From assembly GCA_027730885.1 (NCBI GenBank), contig JAQCHM010000196.1, positions 1-6,536 of the forward strand: a DNA stretch of 6,536 nt, read 5' to 3'. This DNA is from Actinomycetota bacterium (lineage in GTDB: Bacteria > Actinomycetota > Acidimicrobiia > Acidimicrobiales > SZUA-35). Every line of letters begins with the position of its first letter. The first letter of the stretch is position 1. This document shows, in pieces, positions 5,734 to 6,536 of this stretch. Under the pieces are notes generated by a model. That model did no database searches. It was not told where the DNA came from and was given only the letters and a program-made list of their open reading frames with translations. Position numbers and translations under genes: made by a program.

Positions 5734-6536
5734 CTTCGCCGTCGACGGGGAAGACCGGGGAGTCCGCCACGCGGCCAGCAGGCCCACAACCGACAGACCA
5801 ACGGAGAGCAGGAACACCGGCGTGAACGAGCCGGCGAGGTCCGCGACGAGGCCGCCGATCTGGGGGGAGATCATCTGGGCAACGCCGAACGCGAAGGTGG
5901 CCGCGGCGAATGACGGTCCGTAGTCGCTCGCCGTCGTGTTGGTCACCACATAGAAGGTGAAAAGCGTCGGCATGGCGGTGAACAAGAGCCCGGCGGCAAC
6001 AGCCGCAGCGAACGTCGGACCCGGCAGCGCCGGGATCATGACCAAGGTGGCCCCGGCCCACCCCGCGAAGGCGATCATCATGGCTCGCCTCGAACCGATC
6101 CGCTGGGCGATGAAGATGAACAGTGGTCCGCCGAACATCATGGCGACACCGGAGGCAGTGAAGGCTTGTGACGCCCGAACCCCAGTCCAGCCGCTGTCAT
6201 CCTCGAGCTTGGTGGTGAGGAAGGCGATGACCAGCAGGTACATGAGCCCAAAGGCGGTATAGCCGATGGTGATCGGTCTCCACCCCGGCATGCGCCGCAG
6301 CACGTCGAACCCGCCGAACCCTGAGCGGCTGGACAGTCCGTCCTGTCGATGCGAGAGCAGGAGCCCGGCCAAGGCGACGACGACAAGTCCCACGACGGCC
6401 TGGATCGCGTACACCGTCCGCCAACCCTCGTCGCCGATGTTGGTGCGGACGTAGGCGGCGATCTGACCGGCGAGGACCACGCCGGCACCCATGCCCGAGG
6501 AGAGGATGCCGATGGCAAGGGGCTGCCGCTCCGGGG
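5722..6536 (-). CDS. Major facilitator superfamily transporter, C-terminal part (start outside window)
   Basis: The last 270 codons of an MFS carrier are present; the frame stays open to the right edge, so the N-terminal third or so is missing. An ATG at 6492 is internal, because the residues before it (QPLAIGILSSG) continue a membrane helix. About eight hydrophobic segments can be drawn, at fragment residues 5-30, 41-61, 86-107, 121-143, 151-170, 174-198, 206-229 and 236-256, matching helices 5-12 of the 12-helix fold. RIGSRR (145-150) is the C-half version of the MFS motif A loop, here preceded by Gln instead of the usual Asp. The tail is short, polar and basic. The protein is a membrane carrier driven by an ion gradient. 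Its substrate and direction are unknown, though small organic anions or drug-like compounds are typical. It converges on the CoA-transferase gene. Confidence 0.92.
   Translation of the reverse strand, partial: PERQPLAIGILSSGMGAGVVLAGQIAAYVRTNIGDEGWRTVYAIQAVVGLVVVALAGLLLSHRQDGLSSRSGFGGFDVLRRMPGWRPITIGYTAFGLMYLLVIAFLTTKLEDDSGWTGVRASQAFTASGVAMMFGGPLFIFIAQRIGSRRAMMIAFAGWAGATLVMIPALPGPTFAAAVAAGLLFTAMPTLFTFYVVTNTTASDYGPSFAAATFAFGVAQMISPQIGGLVADLAGSFTPVFLLSVGLSVVGLLAAWRTPRSSPSTAKSDR
5734..5753 (+). terminator. Hairpin immediately after the CoA-transferase stop codon
   Basis: The bases directly after the TGA at 5731-5733 form CTTCgCCG-tcga-CGGgGAAG, a 7-bp stem with one G-G mismatch and a four-base loop. 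Its position suggests a role in ending or protecting the plus-strand transcript, but no T-run follows. It also lies within the last codons of the convergent transporter gene, so its sequence is constrained by coding. It is a weak terminator candidate. Confidence 0.3.

Noticed and set aside
5722..6492. Transporter beginning at the ATG at 6492
   Set aside because: The frame is open to the window edge, and the residues before this methionine continue a membrane helix, so the real start lies outside.
1..6536. tRNA or rRNA genes, CRISPR arrays, insertion sequences, phage or defence genes
   Set aside because: None was seen: no clover-leaf segment, no spaced direct-repeat array, and no transposase, integrase or nuclease motif in any supported frame.

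Overview
The window is GC-rich DNA, tightly packed with genes, from a bacterium that is most likely an actinobacterium. Three things suggest this: long open frames on both strands, almost no strong Shine-Dalgarno sequences, and two divergent genes that each have a TANNNT -10 box 6-7 nt before an ATG, the layout of leaderless actinobacterial genes. An uncultured Acidimicrobiia-like lineage would fit, but that placement is an inference from style and not from a marker gene.

Layout: the left 163 bases hold no convincing gene, only two small adjacent hairpins. From 4491 down to 164, four genes lie head to tail on the minus strand and probably form one transcription unit. In order of transcription they are an RdmC-like alpha/beta hydrolase (4491-3613), an exported lipoprotein esterase of the PHB depolymerase/LpqC type that overlaps it (about 3644-2505), a DadA-type FAD-dependent amine or amino acid oxidoreductase (2422-1289), and a short MetE-like zinc methyltransferase (1219-164). 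On the plus strand, a class III (CaiB/BaiF) CoA-transferase (4546-5733) diverges from this group across a 54-bp gap that carries both promoters. Its end overlaps by 12 bp the end of a convergent major facilitator transporter (minus strand, 5722 to beyond 6536), whose start lies outside the window.

The gene set (uptake carrier, two ester hydrolases, a flavin oxidase, a one-carbon methyltransferase and a CoA-transferase) resembles an accessory catabolic cluster for a small, possibly methylated, organic compound. No gene fixes the substrate, so the pathway is a hypothesis. The most distinctive non-coding structure is a 14-bp tandem repeat ahead of the oxidase. Each repeat copy supplies a start codon that overlaps the stop of a five-codon mini-ORF from the previous copy, ending at the oxidase GTG. 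The second is the compact pair of overlapping divergent leaderless promoters.
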